From assembly GCA_958352845.1 (NCBI GenBank), contig CATWQC010000003.1, positions 1-64,000 of the forward strand: DNA of 64,000 nucleotides. The letters are read 5' to 3'. A program made the position numbers and the translations under genes. The notes under the pieces were generated by a model. It had not been told where the DNA came from. It did no database searches and saw only the letters and a program-made list of their open reading frames with translations. Shown here piece after piece: positions 6,689 through 15,516 of this stretch (the first letter of the stretch is position 1; every line of letters starts with the position of its first letter). This stretch comes from an uncultured Collinsella sp. (GTDB lineage: Bacteria; Actinomycetota; Coriobacteriia; Coriobacteriales; Coriobacteriaceae).

Positions 6689-8686
6689 CTACTGCAGGTC
6701 CAGCTGGTCCAGGTATTCCTTGCCGTGCTCGGAGATATGGCGCTTGCGGCCCGCCTCGTCGTTGCCAAGCAAAAGGTTGAACATGGTCTCCATCTTGGTG
6801 ACGTCCTCGGGCTCCACCTTGATCAGGCGGCGCGTCTCGGGGTTCATGGTGGTGAGCCACATCATGTCCGGATCGTTCTCACCAAGACCCTTGGAGCGGT
6901 TGATGGAGCACTTTTGGTCGCCGATCTCCTTAAGAATGCCGTTCTTTTCGAGCTCGGTGTAGGCAAAGTAGGTCTTTTCTTTGCAGTTGATCTCGTAGAG
7001 CGGCGACTCGGCGATATACACGTAGCCTTCGTCGATAAGCGTGGGCACCAGGCGGTAGAGCATGGTGAGTACGAGCGTGCGGATGTGATAACCGTCGACG
7101 TCGGCGTCCGTACAGATGATGACCTTGTTCCAGTTGAGGTTGTCCAGGTCAAAGGCACCGAGGTTCTTGATGCGCTTGTCTTTGATCTCCACGCCGCAGC
7201 CCAGCACGCGCATGAGGTCCATGATGATGTCGGACTTAAAGATGCGTGGATAGTCCTCCTTTAGGCAGTTGAGGATCTTACCTCGGACGGGCATGACACC
7301 CTGGAACTCGGCATCGCGCGAGGTGCGAATGGCACCTGCTGCCGAGTCGCCCTCTACGATGTAGATCTCACGACGGCTCTTGTCCTTGGAGCGGCAGTCG
7401 ATGAATTTCTGCACGCGGTTGGCCATGTCGGTCTTTTGCTGCAGGTTGGTCTTGATGCTCTGACGCGTCTTCTCGGCATTCTCGCGCGAGCGCTTGTTGA
7501 TGAGCACCTGCTCCATGATCTTGTTGGCGGCGTCTTTGTTCTCGATCAAGTAGGTCGAGAGGCGCTCCTTAAAGAATGCCGTCATGGCCTGCTGGATAAA
7601 GCGGTTATTGATGGCCTTCTTGGTCTGGTTCTCGTAGGACGTCTGGGTGGAGAAGCAGTTGGTCACCAGCACCAGGCAGTCCTGGACGTCCTGCCACTTA
7701 ATGCCGCTCTCGTTTTTGTTGTATTTGCCCTGTTGCTTAATGTAGGCATCGATGGCGCTGGTCAGAGCGCTACGTGCCGCTTTCTCCGGCGAGCCGCCGT
7801 TCTCGAGCCAAGAGGAGTTGTGGTAGTACTCCTGCATCATGAAAGTGCGCGAGAAGCACATGCAAGCAGTGATTTTTACGTTGTAATCGGGCAGGTCCTC
7901 GCGATCGCGACCGCGACGGTCGGCCTCGATAAAGAAGGGCTCGGTAAGGTAGTCGGTACCGACCTTCTCGAGCACGTAGTCCTCGATGCCTTTGGGATAG
8001 CAAAAATCCTCTTCGGAAAACTCACCGTCATCGCCCTCGATGCGCAGGCGGAAGGTCACGTTGGCGTTGACCACGGCCTGGCGTCGCATAGTCTCGCGAT
8101 ACCAATCGTGGGGGATGCTGATGGAAGTAAAGACCTCAAGATCGGGGCGCCACTTGATGGTGGTGCCGGTGCGTTCCTCGTCGCTGGGCTCAATCTCGAG
8201 CGCCTTCTTTTTGGCGCCGACGACCTTGCCCTTCTTAAAGTGCAGGGAGTACTTGTTGCCGTCGCGCCAAACCGTGACGTCCATGTACTCGGAGGCGTAC
8301 TGGGTCGCGCAGGAGCCCAAGCCGTTGGTGCCGAGCGAGAAGTCGTAGTCGCCGCCCTGGTTGTTGTTGTATTTGCCGCCGGCGTAGAGCTCGCAAAAGA
8401 CGAGCTCCCAGTTAAAGCGCTTCTCGGAAGGGTTCCAGTCGAGCGGGCAGCCACGGCCGTTATCCTCTACCTGAATGGAGCCATCGCGAAAGGCGGTAAG
8501 GGTGATAAGTTTGCCGTAGCCCTGGCGTGCCTCGTCAACGGCGTTGGACAGGATCTCGAAGGCAGCATGCGCGCAGCCATCGAGTCCGTCCGAGCCAAAG
8601 ATGACGGCGGGGCGTAGACGTACGCGTTCCTCGTCCTTGAGCTGGCGGATACTGTCGTTACCATAGTTTGCGGTGTTTTTTGCCAT
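6689..8686 (-). CDS. Type II topoisomerase subunit B (GyrB/ParE family)
   Basis: 665 residues. The GHKL ATPase has EILSNAVDEARQGYG, EDNGRGCPLDW and GTNGLGSCATQYAS. The transducer follows, then the TOPRIM domain (EGDSAAGAIRTSRD, later DADVDGYHIRTL), which binds the magnesium ions for DNA cleavage. No large insertion is present in the TOPRIM domain. The length and the closing YLDQLDLQ are normal for ParE/GyrB. It is the first gene of a two-gene operon with subunit A. In this lineage a separate canonical gyrAB normally lies near the origin, so I infer this is the second enzyme. Confidence 0.92.
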   Translation of the reverse strand: MAKNTANYGNDSIRQLKDEERVRLRPAVIFGSDGLDGCAHAAFEILSNAVDEARQGYGKLITLTAFRDGSIQVEDNGRGCPLDWNPSEKRFNWELVFCELYAGGKYNNNQGGDYDFSLGTNGLGSCATQYASEYMDVTVWRDGNKYSLHFKKGKVVGAKKKALEIEPSDEERTGTTIKWRPDLEVFTSISIPHDWYRETMRRQAVVNANVTFRLRIEGDDGEFSEEDFCYPKGIEDYVLEKVGTDYLTEPFFIEADRRGRDREDLPDYNVKITACMCFSRTFMMQEYYHNSSWLENGGSPEKAARSALTSAIDAYIKQQGKYNKNESGIKWQDVQDCLVLVTNCFSTQTSYENQTKKAINNRFIQQAMTAFFKERLSTYLIENKDAANKIMEQVLINKRSRENAEKTRQSIKTNLQQKTDMANRVQKFIDCRSKDKSRREIYIVEGDSAAGAIRTSRDAEFQGVMPVRGKILNCLKEDYPRIFKSDIIMDLMRVLGCGVEIKDKRIKNLGAFDLDNLNWNKVIICTDADVDGYHIRTLVLTMLYRLVPTLIDEGYVYIAESPLYEINCKEKTYFAYTELEKNGILKEIGDQKCSINRSKGLGENDPDMMWLTTMNPETRRLIKVEPEDVTKMETMFNLLLGNDEAGRKRHISEHGKEYLDQLDLQ

Positions 8687-8916
8687 ACTCGCTCTCTCGG
8701 TGCTCCTTTGCTGCGTTTAAGTCATATAGATAGTCAAGGTAGCATAGCCCAGCCCATAGGCGATTCCAACCAACACGAAATCCATCGAACAATCGTTCGG
8801 AATTTGGTGGAACAGCGTTTACTCGGACAAAACTGAGTCGGTTCTGTTCGAGTAGGCTTGAATAGCGAATCGAAATTGCTATGTCCGCATAGCAATGACG
8901 AACATGGTTTTCATAA

Positions 8917-8984
8917 TGACAGATATAGTTGACATCCTTTGATGGATGCAATATATTTCTGTCATGTTGCAACGGATATCTGTC
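8917..8984 (+). promoter_or_regulatory. Sigma70-type promoter with inverted operator half-sites
   Basis: TTGACA (8929-8934), 17 bp, TATATT (8952-8957) is a near-consensus promoter reading into the XRE gene at 9006. It is bracketed by TGACAGATAT (8917-8926), TTTCTGTCA (8956-8964) and ATATCTGTC (8976-8984), inverted copies of one half-site. This layout fits autorepression by the small regulator it drives. The stretch 8687-8916 otherwise holds only the leader of the topoisomerase operon. Confidence 0.75.
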
Positions 8985-9005
8985 CATTACTACGAAAGGA
9001 ACTCC

Positions 9006-9236
9006 ATGCCGGGCAAAAGGAACCTACGCATGAAGGCGGCGCGCGCGGCGGTTGGCCTTTCGCAAGCTGACCTGGCCGAGGCCGTGGGCGTTACGCGCCA
9101 GACCATCGGCCTGATCGAGGCGGGCGGCTACAACCCCACGCTCAATTTGTGCGTGGCAATCTGTAAAGCGCTACGCGTTACGTTGAACGACTTGTTTTGG
9201 GAAGACGAGAGCGACGTCGACCCTGACGCTCTTTAG
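9006..9236 (+). CDS. XRE/Cro-CI-type helix-turn-helix regulator
   Basis: 76 residues from the ATG at 9006, preceded by AAAGGA; the longer frame beginning at 8946 would start inside the -10 region and is not likely. The HTH runs about residues 10-64 (LSQADLAEAVGVTRQTIGLIEAG, then a LNDLFW ending). Tiny stand-alone regulators of this type are usually paired with a membrane protein gene of unknown function, as here with a 9-bp gap to the next gene. It probably represses its own promoter. Confidence 0.9.
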   Translation: MPGKRNLRMKAARAAVGLSQADLAEAVGVTRQTIGLIEAGGYNPTLNLCVAICKALRVTLNDLFWEDESDVDPDAL

Positions 9237-9245
9237 GAGTTCGCT

Positions 9246-9830
9246 ATGAAATTTGAAGATTTAAAACTCGTGCAAAAGTGGCGTGAATATGCCGGCCCAA
9301 AGGATGAGCGCCTGGAGGCCGAGAGCGCGAAGATCTACAAGATTGGTTTCGTGCTGCTTTCGTTTGGCATGTTGATGATCTTTTTCTACCAGTTTATAGC
9401 TCGACAGGTTGCGTGGGTTCACAGCGACGCCAGTGAAATGCCGCATGGCTTTGCAACGCCGTTTGAGGCGGCCATGTATTTGTGGCTCGTTCTCGTGATG
9501 TTGATTTGCGCAGGACTGCAAACGCGGAAGGGCTATGTCGATACCAATCGTTTTGGGCAAACCGAGCATCTTCCTGTTGGATATTTCCTGCTTGTCAGCG
9601 GTCTTAGCGGCACCGCGTTCGCGCTTGTTATTGCCGCAATGCGCTGTATCGCTGCGGCGCAGATCGTACCGCTCGAAAGCGTCTTTTGGTTGGCGAACCT
9701 GGCAACGGGCGTGTTCTGCGGTGCGACGATTTTCGCGGCCACGTTTGCTGCCCTGTGCGCAACGTTTTTCACGGCGAAAAGACGCCGTGCCAAGCTCGAG
9801 GCAGAACTCGACTCCTCTGACGACATCTAA
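9246..9830 (+). CDS. Multi-pass membrane protein paired with XRE regulator
   Basis: 194 residues. Four hydrophobic segments are visible, about residues 35-57 (IGFVLLSFGMLMIFFYQF), 77-93, 112-133 and 146-173. The N-terminus is charged and the C-terminus is basic then acidic (KRRRAKLEAELDSSDDI). It resembles the DUF6773/DUF3796 type of membrane proteins that follow small XRE regulators. It is co-transcribed with the regulator at 9006. The function is unknown; no catalytic motif is seen. Confidence 0.75.
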   Translation: MKFEDLKLVQKWREYAGPKDERLEAESAKIYKIGFVLLSFGMLMIFFYQFIARQVAWVHSDASEMPHGFATPFEAAMYLWLVLVMLICAGLQTRKGYVDTNRFGQTEHLPVGYFLLVSGLSGTAFALVIAAMRCIAAAQIVPLESVFWLANLATGVFCGATIFAATFAALCATFFTAKRRRAKLEAELDSSDDI

Positions 9831-9836
9831 TGCGTA

Positions 9837-9870
9837 ATGGGCTGGCTCTGGGTATCCAGAACCAGCCCAT
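9837..9870. terminator. Bidirectional hairpin terminator
   Basis: ATGGGCTGGCTCTGG and CCAGAACCAGCCCAT form a 15-bp stem with one mismatch around GTAT. It sits between the convergent ends of the membrane protein gene and the large surface protein gene and can serve both. Confidence 0.7.
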
Positions 9871-9919
9871 TTGATGTTCGATGAGCCGAGTCGGCGTCTC
9901 TCACAAAAGTAACTAAGAG

Positions 9920-12900
9920 CTAGCGAGGCCTATCCGAATTGACCTCATTGGCGGTGTCGGTTTCGAGCGCCGTGCGGCGGGCGCTGTAGGCGATAAGGCC
10001 GGCGCCTGCCGCGGCGAGTGCTGCAGCGGCTGCCGTAAAGGGAGCGTTGACATCGCCCGTGCCCGCAAGCGCGCCCGCTTTTCCGGAGCGCTTGTTATTG
10101 CCGTGGTCCTTGCCACTGCCGGAGCCGCTTCCGCCGGAGCCGCCGCCCTCGTCAGTACCGCCGCCGCTCGAGCCGCCATCGCCGTCTGCTGTCATCGGGG
10201 CGTCGTGAAGTCCTGTCGTATCCGCGCTGCCGCATACGCCGACCTGAACTTCTGAGCGCTCGCATGCCGCGTCGGGCACATGAAGCTCGTGCAGTACGGC
10301 ACCCAGCGCCGAGTTTGCGCCCGGTCGAATTTCCTCGAGCGTCACGGGATCGAGCGCCACCAGATCACGCGCCTTCGCATACAGCGTTACGCGTTTGCCC
10401 ACTTCGTCGCTCCAACTCTCGGGGATGGCGAAGCTCATGCGGAACTGTGCCGTGCAGCCTGGTGCCAGCACGGCGTTACCATTGTCGGCTACCAGCGGGT
10501 GCGTCGCAAAACGTGCGCCCAGCGTCTCGAGCGCGTACTTCACGTGTGCCATGTCGTTGGCCGAAGCATCCTCGGCGAGCTCCGGATCGTAGATCGATGC
10601 CATTCGTGCATTCGCTCCGAACCCGATGGATGCACTGGAGAACGGCTGGCTGGAGCCCTCTCGGTACAGATCGATCGTGCCGGCGGTCAGCAAGGTGTTG
10701 CCGTCGTTTCGCACCGTGACCATAAAGGATTCACCTGCTGCTCCGGGCACCACCGCGCCCGAGGTAGCGACCGCGCCCGTCGGAGTTGCGCACGCCACCA
10801 AGGGCACTTCGATGCCGTGCAGCTCTGCCTCGCTCTTCTCCGCGCTCGCAATGTGTGTGGCGAGCGCGGAGAGCATGCCTCCCGACGTCAAAAATGTCGT
10901 TATCTGATCGACGGGATGGTCCAGCTTGCACATCACGAACGGCTCCGTGAACAGATCGCCTGCCAAGGTGCTGGCGAAGATGCGGAAGTGCTTGCCCATC
11001 ACTGCTACCGGGTTGCCTTCTTCGTCGTAGGTTTGTCCCACCTTGCCATCGGTGTTCTCTACATAGAGCACGCACCTGCCGTTGTTGCTTATGCTAAACG
11101 ATGCCGGGCCACAGCCTGCGGCACCCACGGGCTGCGTTGCAAATGCCGATGCGCCTCGCGTCCAAGTAATATGCTGAAGTTGCTCGTTGACGGTTGCCAA
11201 AAAGCCCGAATGTTGTGGCCACGGCACCGCGTGGGGTACCGTGGCGTCTGGTGACATAACGCCCCAGCCCGCAATGGACTGGCCGATCACGGCGTACGAT
11301 GTGCAGCCGCAACCGTCTGCGGTCTCGTACGCAACGGGCACCACCATTTTGCCGTTGATATTCTCGGGCTCGCCCAGCTCGATACTCGACGGTGCCTGCG
11401 GAAAGCGGAGAACTTGGTGGAACGTCAGGCTGTCGCCCGAAACGTCCGACCACAGGGTAAAGCACTCCAGCGCAACCTCAGCCTCGCTGCCGAGCGCTTT
11501 TTCTGCGGTGGCTCCGCGGCGGTGGAGGTAGGCGCCCGACAGACGCCCGTCGACCAGCGTCTTGCCCACCGTGATACGCGGGCACTGCAGGCAATGGTGG
11601 CCATCCTCCTGAAGGCGGCCGCGCGAGATGCTGCGCCACGACGTGTGCGATATCACGCGAACTCCGTCGTTGCTTATGCGCAGGCGCACAACGGACAGTA
11701 TGCCGGCTGTGCTTGCCGTATCGAAAAGGGTGTTGTCGCCGTCGGGGCGCTCGCCCGAGACCAGCAGCACGTAGGCGTCCTGGTTTCCTCTTCCGTCCGT
11801 ATATTCCACCACGTCGAAGTCGTAATCGTATATGCCGTCGCGCTCCACGTCGTTCTCGCCAAACCCAAGGGGAAAGTCCACGGGCGTGGGAGCGGACCAC
11901 GTGCCGTTTGCCTTTGTGTGCACCACCAGGCGCGAGCGGCCATTGTCGCCGTAGCGCACCGAGGCGATACGGAACAGGCATTCTACGCCGGCGATCATTG
12001 CCAGCTTCATGTGAGCTTCGCTGAGCACACCAGTAAACAGCACGTTGTCGCTCGAGGGCTTGATGCCGCCACGCTCGTCCTCCGATACACCAGCAGAATT
12101 GGCGCTGGGGTCCGCAACGGCGTTCGTCGCCTGCCCGATATGGGTGTACGCATACATCGGCGCGGCGTTTTCGTCGTTCTCTATCAGTGCATGGACGAAA
12201 TGCTCGATCTGTCCCGTGTCGTCGCTTTCTGCATCCGACTCGAGCTCAATGCGCGTGACCGCTTGATCCCAATCGCGCACGACAGGCGCGACGTTTACGG
12301 CGGTGGCCTTAACCTCGGCGCGTGCGAGTAGCTCGGCGTTGGTGACGATGGTGGCCGATGCGATAAATTGCGGCACGCCGCCCGCCTCGATGTTGCCGGG
12401 CGTGCCGAAGCAGGCATCCAGCGTGTAAGGCGTATCCCCACCCAATGCGAGCTCAGAGCGTTGGAGCACATACTGGTTGCCATTGTTCACCGACATATTC
12501 CACGAATCGAGGAGTGTGGGCCACGACCCCGACCAAGCCTTGGTGGTCCACTTGAACATCACAAACTGGAGTATCACATCGACATCGACGTCTGCACCTA
12601 CGCGCAGTCGCGGAAGCTGGTGTCCATCTGCCTTCTCGTACCCAATGAACAGCGTGAGGGATGCAGCGCCGCGCACGGCAGACGAAGCGACGCCTGCAAC
12701 GCCGGCTCCAAAGGTGACAGCAAGCCCGATCTGGATGGTGAACGAGCCCGACGTGTTTGAATAGTCGAGCGAAATGTTTTTAAAAAACGCCGCGCCGCTG
12801 CCGTGCGTGTGGGCACCCACGGCGAGCGCCAGTTTTGCCAGCACCCAGGGGTTGACGTTTAGGAAAAACGGCACCGGTCCCAAGGTGAACTGCTCGGTCC

Positions 12901-14287
12901 AATTGAGGTCGGTTCTTACCTGGAAGAGGGCCTTAATATTGCCGTATGCGGGGTCGTTGTTGTTGCCCCAGGTTTTGCCCACCCAATCGTAGGCGAGCGA
13001 GCCGTACAGCTGTGTGGCGATATCCATCGTGAACAGCAGCGTGCAATGGTGGCGAAGGAGCTTGGTGTTTCTTGGATCGGTGCCCGAACCGGCACTCATC
13101 CTCTTGTACTGATTCCACTTCCCCTCCATCTCGTCGAGGTAGCGGTTTGCCTGCTTGGCGCCCGACTCGCGCGGCGATTTCTTCCAGTATTCCGGATCAG
13201 GGTTGCCCGAATCGTTCATATAGCTAGCTGGTTTGTACCATCCGCCAAACAGCACGTATCCAGCAAACGAGAAATCGAACAGAATGGGAAATGTGGGCAT
13301 CCAGCACGTGAACTTATTGCCGCCGATACCGGGAAACGCCGCGGGGAAATCAAACGGAGTGATCTCTTGGTCCATGGTGGTGGGAATGATGGTGGTCGAG
13401 CCCGATTCCGCCTTTGCGGCCGGCGCGGTGACAACGGCCATAGGGGATGAGAGCGTGTAGGTTTTGCCCTGGTAGTCGAGCATAAAGCGCAGCTTGCACC
13501 CTTCCTCCAGAAGGCCCGAAGCTGCATCGAGGAACGTGTCTTCAAGCGTGAACGTCGCCAGATTATCCGCGCCCGATGCGCTGGCCTTGATCTGGCCGAT
13601 CTGCGTGACGGTTTCGGTTGAGCTGCCCGCAGCGGGCATCACTTTATTGATATGCAACGTTGCCTGCCCGCCCTGCGGCAGATGAGCCTGCACGGTAAAA
13701 GCGTGCGTGTCGGGCTGGTCGTTTGCTGCTTCGTCCGCTGGCATTGCCATAAACGTGGCGTCGGCGTACTGGATGTCCCATTCGTCGAACGTGAGCTGTC
13801 GAAAGTACGGCTCGCCATCGGAGAGCGGACGTGTGGGTGCGGTAATAGCGGTGCCGCCCTGGATACGCGCAAGGGGAATCTCGACATCACGGTAGCCCGC
13901 CATGCTAATGGAAATGCCGCCGTTAAAGTCGTACGCGTCGAGAAGCGTTGCCTCGTCCACGTAACCTTCCGAAAGAGGGGCGATCTCAAAGATGGCCGTG
14001 CCCTCGTCGTCGGTCGTGGCGGTGAGCTGCTTGCCTGCGGCATAGCGCGATGTGAGCGTGACCTGGGCACCCGTGATGGGCGTATTCTTGTTGGCGACAT
14101 CGACCACGACCACACCAAACATGGTGCGCGAGAGCACGAGTACCTTGAAGGGATCTTCTTCATCGGCATGGGCTTCGGTAGGCGTAAATGGCAGTATGAA
14201 GACGTTTGGGCTGCCTGGCACGCGAGGCAACATCATGCCTGCCAGCGAAGACGCTCCGGCGACAAGTAGCGAACGGCGATCAAGCAT
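9920..14287 (-). CDS. Large secreted surface protein with LAGTG sortase anchor
   Basis: 1455 residues from the ATG at 14287 (GGGAG nearby); the frame stays open 97 codons further upstream, but only this start gives a signal peptide, RRSLLVAGASSLAGMM, which has a twin-arginine look. Near residues 50-120 is a carboxypeptidase-regulatory-like fold (NKNTPITGAQVTLTS). A long middle of beta-rich repeats follows with no recognised enzyme motif. The end has a Gly/Ser-rich spacer (SSGGGTDEGGGSGG), then LAGTG at 1407-1411, a hydrophobic helix, an RR pair and an unusually long 18-residue tail. LAxTG is the motif of class E sortases. It is probably cell-wall anchored; ligand unknown. Confidence 0.85.
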   Translation of the reverse strand: MLDRRSLLVAGASSLAGMMLPRVPGSPNVFILPFTPTEAHADEEDPFKVLVLSRTMFGVVVVDVANKNTPITGAQVTLTSRYAAGKQLTATTDDEGTAIFEIAPLSEGYVDEATLLDAYDFNGGISISMAGYRDVEIPLARIQGGTAITAPTRPLSDGEPYFRQLTFDEWDIQYADATFMAMPADEAANDQPDTHAFTVQAHLPQGGQATLHINKVMPAAGSSTETVTQIGQIKASASGADNLATFTLEDTFLDAASGLLEEGCKLRFMLDYQGKTYTLSSPMAVVTAPAAKAESGSTTIIPTTMDQEITPFDFPAAFPGIGGNKFTCWMPTFPILFDFSFAGYVLFGGWYKPASYMNDSGNPDPEYWKKSPRESGAKQANRYLDEMEGKWNQYKRMSAGSGTDPRNTKLLRHHCTLLFTMDIATQLYGSLAYDWVGKTWGNNNDPAYGNIKALFQVRTDLNWTEQFTLGPVPFFLNVNPWVLAKLALAVGAHTHGSGAAFFKNISLDYSNTSGSFTIQIGLAVTFGAGVAGVASSAVRGAASLTLFIGYEKADGHQLPRLRVGADVDVDVILQFVMFKWTTKAWSGSWPTLLDSWNMSVNNGNQYVLQRSELALGGDTPYTLDACFGTPGNIEAGGVPQFIASATIVTNAELLARAEVKATAVNVAPVVRDWDQAVTRIELESDAESDDTGQIEHFVHALIENDENAAPMYAYTHIGQATNAVADPSANSAGVSEDERGGIKPSSDNVLFTGVLSEAHMKLAMIAGVECLFRIASVRYGDNGRSRLVVHTKANGTWSAPTPVDFPLGFGENDVERDGIYDYDFDVVEYTDGRGNQDAYVLLVSGERPDGDNTLFDTASTAGILSVVRLRISNDGVRVISHTSWRSISRGRLQEDGHHCLQCPRITVGKTLVDGRLSGAYLHRRGATAEKALGSEAEVALECFTLWSDVSGDSLTFHQVLRFPQAPSSIELGEPENINGKMVVPVAYETADGCGCTSYAVIGQSIAGWGVMSPDATVPHAVPWPQHSGFLATVNEQLQHITWTRGASAFATQPVGAAGCGPASFSISNNGRCVLYVENTDGKVGQTYDEEGNPVAVMGKHFRIFASTLAGDLFTEPFVMCKLDHPVDQITTFLTSGGMLSALATHIASAEKSEAELHGIEVPLVACATPTGAVATSGAVVPGAAGESFMVTVRNDGNTLLTAGTIDLYREGSSQPFSSASIGFGANARMASIYDPELAEDASANDMAHVKYALETLGARFATHPLVADNGNAVLAPGCTAQFRMSFAIPESWSDEVGKRVTLYAKARDLVALDPVTLEEIRPGANSALGAVLHELHVPDAACERSEVQVGVCGSADTTGLHDAPMTADGDGGSSGGGTDEGGGSGGSGSGSGKDHGNNKRSGKAGALAGTGDVNAPFTAAAAALAAAGAGLIAYSARRTALETDTANEVNSDRPR

Positions 14288-14444
14288 CTTGGGCTCCCAT
14301 CCCGCAAATATCGGTGGAAATACTCGCATTTTGCGAGAAGGCATCCTGTCACGGTAGTGCCGTTCGATGGCCAAAATGTCCAATTTGAGCGCGCGAAAGC
14401 GTCGGGCCCCCGGGACGCTTTCGATATGCCAGGTAGTCTGGCCG

Positions 14445-15449
14445 CTAACGCAACATATGCGCGACCAGTTCGGCGCGTGTGCCGATGCCAAGCTTTGCGT
14501 ATACGCCGGATAGGCGGTTTTTGACGGTGCCCGGCGATACTCCCATATGGCGTGCGATTTCGGCGTTGGTCCACCCACGACAGGCGAGCATGGCCATGGT
14601 GAATTCCGTGGTCGTTAGATCGTCGGCCACGTCCTCGCCCGAATCGGGGTTGTGGATGCGCCGCCAACCGTAGCTGAATCGATACGTGATCTCGATGATG
14701 CGCGCGAAGTCGTCAGGATATTGCGTTTTTAGGCACGTCTCGATGAGCCCCTGTAAAAGGCCGTGGTGCTCGCCAATGAGCTCGATAAGGCCGTCGGGGC
14801 GCGCAATGTTCCAAGCAACTCCGAAGTGCGCTTTTGCGGCGTCGATGTCCTTGAGGCTCATGCATGCCATGGAAGCTGCCAGGTGCAAGAACACTTCCGA
14901 GATGGAATAGCTTCCCTGTTTCATGATCAGGGCATTTTCCGCCATGCCCAGGCTGCGGCCATATTCGCCGCGCAGATACAGGGCATGCGCCATCACGTAG
15001 CTGGCGAACAGGCGCAGACCTTCGGGCAGATGCGCCGCAAGCGGATAAAACTCTTCGGCGGAATACGGGGAAGGCAAGTGCAGCAGGACGCTCGCGGCCG
15101 AGGCGAACAGGATATGCGTGGCGTGGACGGCGGGCGATTCCTCGTCAGTTGGCGTTTCGAGGATGCCCGCAAGGCAACGGCGAGCATCGGCGATACGGTT
15201 GAGCGACAGACTGGCGTATCCGCAGATAAGGCATGCGGAATAGCGCAGTGCGGGATCGGTGGCGTCAAGATAGGGGCGTGCTGTCTCGGCGGCGAGCGTG
15301 GCCTGTCCGCGAAAGTACAGTGCTTCTGCCGTGGCGATGGTGCGTGAATCGGGGTCGGAAATGCCTGCAACCGCAGCGTCAATCTGGCCCGGCACAAAGG
15401 CAGTGCACATCAACGGCATGGGAATGCGCGGGTAGCCATCGCAGTCCAT
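14445..15449 (-). CDS. LuxR-type helix-turn-helix regulator
   Basis: 334 residues from the ATG at 15449, with GGGAG seven bases upstream; a TTG nine codons earlier is less likely. The first 250 residues are helical repeats (AEALYFRGQATLAAETARPYL, then SACLICGYASLSL), like a TPR/MalT-type sensor region without an obvious ligand pocket. The C-terminal HTH_LuxR domain is CRGWTNAEIARHMGVSPGTVKNRLSGVYAKLG. It is 157 bp upstream of the surface protein gene in the same direction, suggesting it controls that gene. No receiver domain is present. Confidence 0.88.
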   Translation of the reverse strand: MDCDGYPRIPMPLMCTAFVPGQIDAAVAGISDPDSRTIATAEALYFRGQATLAAETARPYLDATDPALRYSACLICGYASLSLNRIADARRCLAGILETPTDEESPAVHATHILFASAASVLLHLPSPYSAEEFYPLAAHLPEGLRLFASYVMAHALYLRGEYGRSLGMAENALIMKQGSYSISEVFLHLAASMACMSLKDIDAAKAHFGVAWNIARPDGLIELIGEHHGLLQGLIETCLKTQYPDDFARIIEITYRFSYGWRRIHNPDSGEDVADDLTTTEFTMAMLACRGWTNAEIARHMGVSPGTVKNRLSGVYAKLGIGTRAELVAHMLR

Positions 15450-15516
15450 CTTCCATCTCCCATCAGGTGGCAACAATGCAGCAATTGTACCCCTGTTGCT
15501 CGGGGCCCCTTTCGTT

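Noticed and set aside
4262..7264. A 1000-codon open frame on the plus strand
   Set aside because: It is antisense to the two topoisomerase genes, whose motifs are unmistakable. The frame is open because of GC-rich codon bias, and its peptide is low-complexity with no known fold.
7436..8617. A 393-codon plus-strand frame
   Set aside because: Antisense to the topoisomerase subunit B gene, with no motif and no ribosome site.
8658..8987. Minus-strand frame of 109 codons before the topoisomerase operon
   Set aside because: It overlaps the XRE promoter and the subunit B start, and the peptide has no recognisable features.
14288..14578. 97-codon N-terminal extension of the surface protein
   Set aside because: It would bury the signal peptide and overlap the regulator gene end; the RR signal starts at 14287.
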